Shown piece after piece: positions 5,829 to 5,902 of a stretch of 5,902 nt of DNA (the stretch's first letter is position 1; each line of letters opens with the position of its first letter). The translations under genes were made by a program, and so were the position numbers. The notes below the pieces were generated by a model. That model was given only the letters and a program-made list of their open reading frames with translations. It did not search any database and was not told where the DNA came from. The DNA comes from Pseudomonadota bacterium (lineage in GTDB: Bacteria; Pseudomonadota; Alphaproteobacteria; Sphingomonadales; Sphingomonadaceae). Location: assembly GCA_023422695.1 (NCBI GenBank), contig JAFAGN010000020.1, positions 1 to 5,902 of the forward strand, read 5' to 3'.

Positions 5829-5902
5829 GCCCCCGCGCAGGCGGGGGCCGCTGGAGGTCTTTTCCTGAGGTACCCGAGTAAACCGACGGCGGCCCCCGCC
5901 TG
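5829..5902. repeat. Second REP-like palindrome pair, cut by the window end
   Basis: GCCCCCGC (5829-5836) and GCGGGGGC (5841-5848) form an 8-bp perfect palindrome around GCAG. An inverted partial copy begins at 5889: the 14 nt 5889-5902 are the exact reverse complement of 5838-5851, and the window then ends. The architecture is the same as at 4711-4786 (8-bp stem, 4-nt loop, two units head to head), but the sequence differs, so this is a separate repeat type. The 37 nt between the copies hold no recognisable gene. It lies upstream of the oxidoreductase gene and its putative promoter. Confidence 0.75.

Noticed and set aside
5263..5868. Plus-strand open frame opposite the oxidoreductase gene
   Set aside because: It is antisense to a well-conserved TIM-barrel gene and extends into the REP-like repeat. 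No domain is seen.

Overview
The window looks like chromosomal DNA from a GC-rich alphaproteobacterium, most likely a member of the Sphingomonadales. The basis is the protein style, the gene order argD-argF-hslO, short GC-rich palindromic repeats, and an IS5-type element whose transposase start resembles those common in that group. This placement is from recalled resemblance, not from a search.

Left part (1-3300), minus strand: the window opens inside an insertion sequence (about 1-123), of which only the transposase start and one terminal region are visible. Next comes a compact operon read right to left: argD (acetylornithine aminotransferase), argF (ornithine carbamoyltransferase) and hslO (redox chaperone Hsp33). 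argD and argF supply two steps of arginine synthesis; hslO is a stress chaperone that appears to share their transcript. A sigma70-like promoter (3271-3300) precedes argD, and a terminator-shaped hairpin with a T run (3231-3255) lies unexpectedly between that promoter and the argD start.

Middle (3350-4785), plus strand, divergent from argD: a small predicted lipoprotein with a reduced solute-binding-like domain overlaps by 4 bp a cation-diffusion-facilitator-like membrane protein that lacks most canonical metal ligands. This pair is the least understood part of the window. The last 24 residues of the membrane protein are encoded by a 25-bp perfect inverted repeat of REP type (4711-4786).

Right part (4795-5902), minus strand: a luciferase-like flavin-dependent monooxygenase gene converges on the membrane protein gene. 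Upstream of it is a second, different pair of REP-like palindromes that runs off the window end. No tRNA, rRNA or CRISPR was seen. Most of the window is ordinary housekeeping sequence, and no clearly new multi-gene system is evident.
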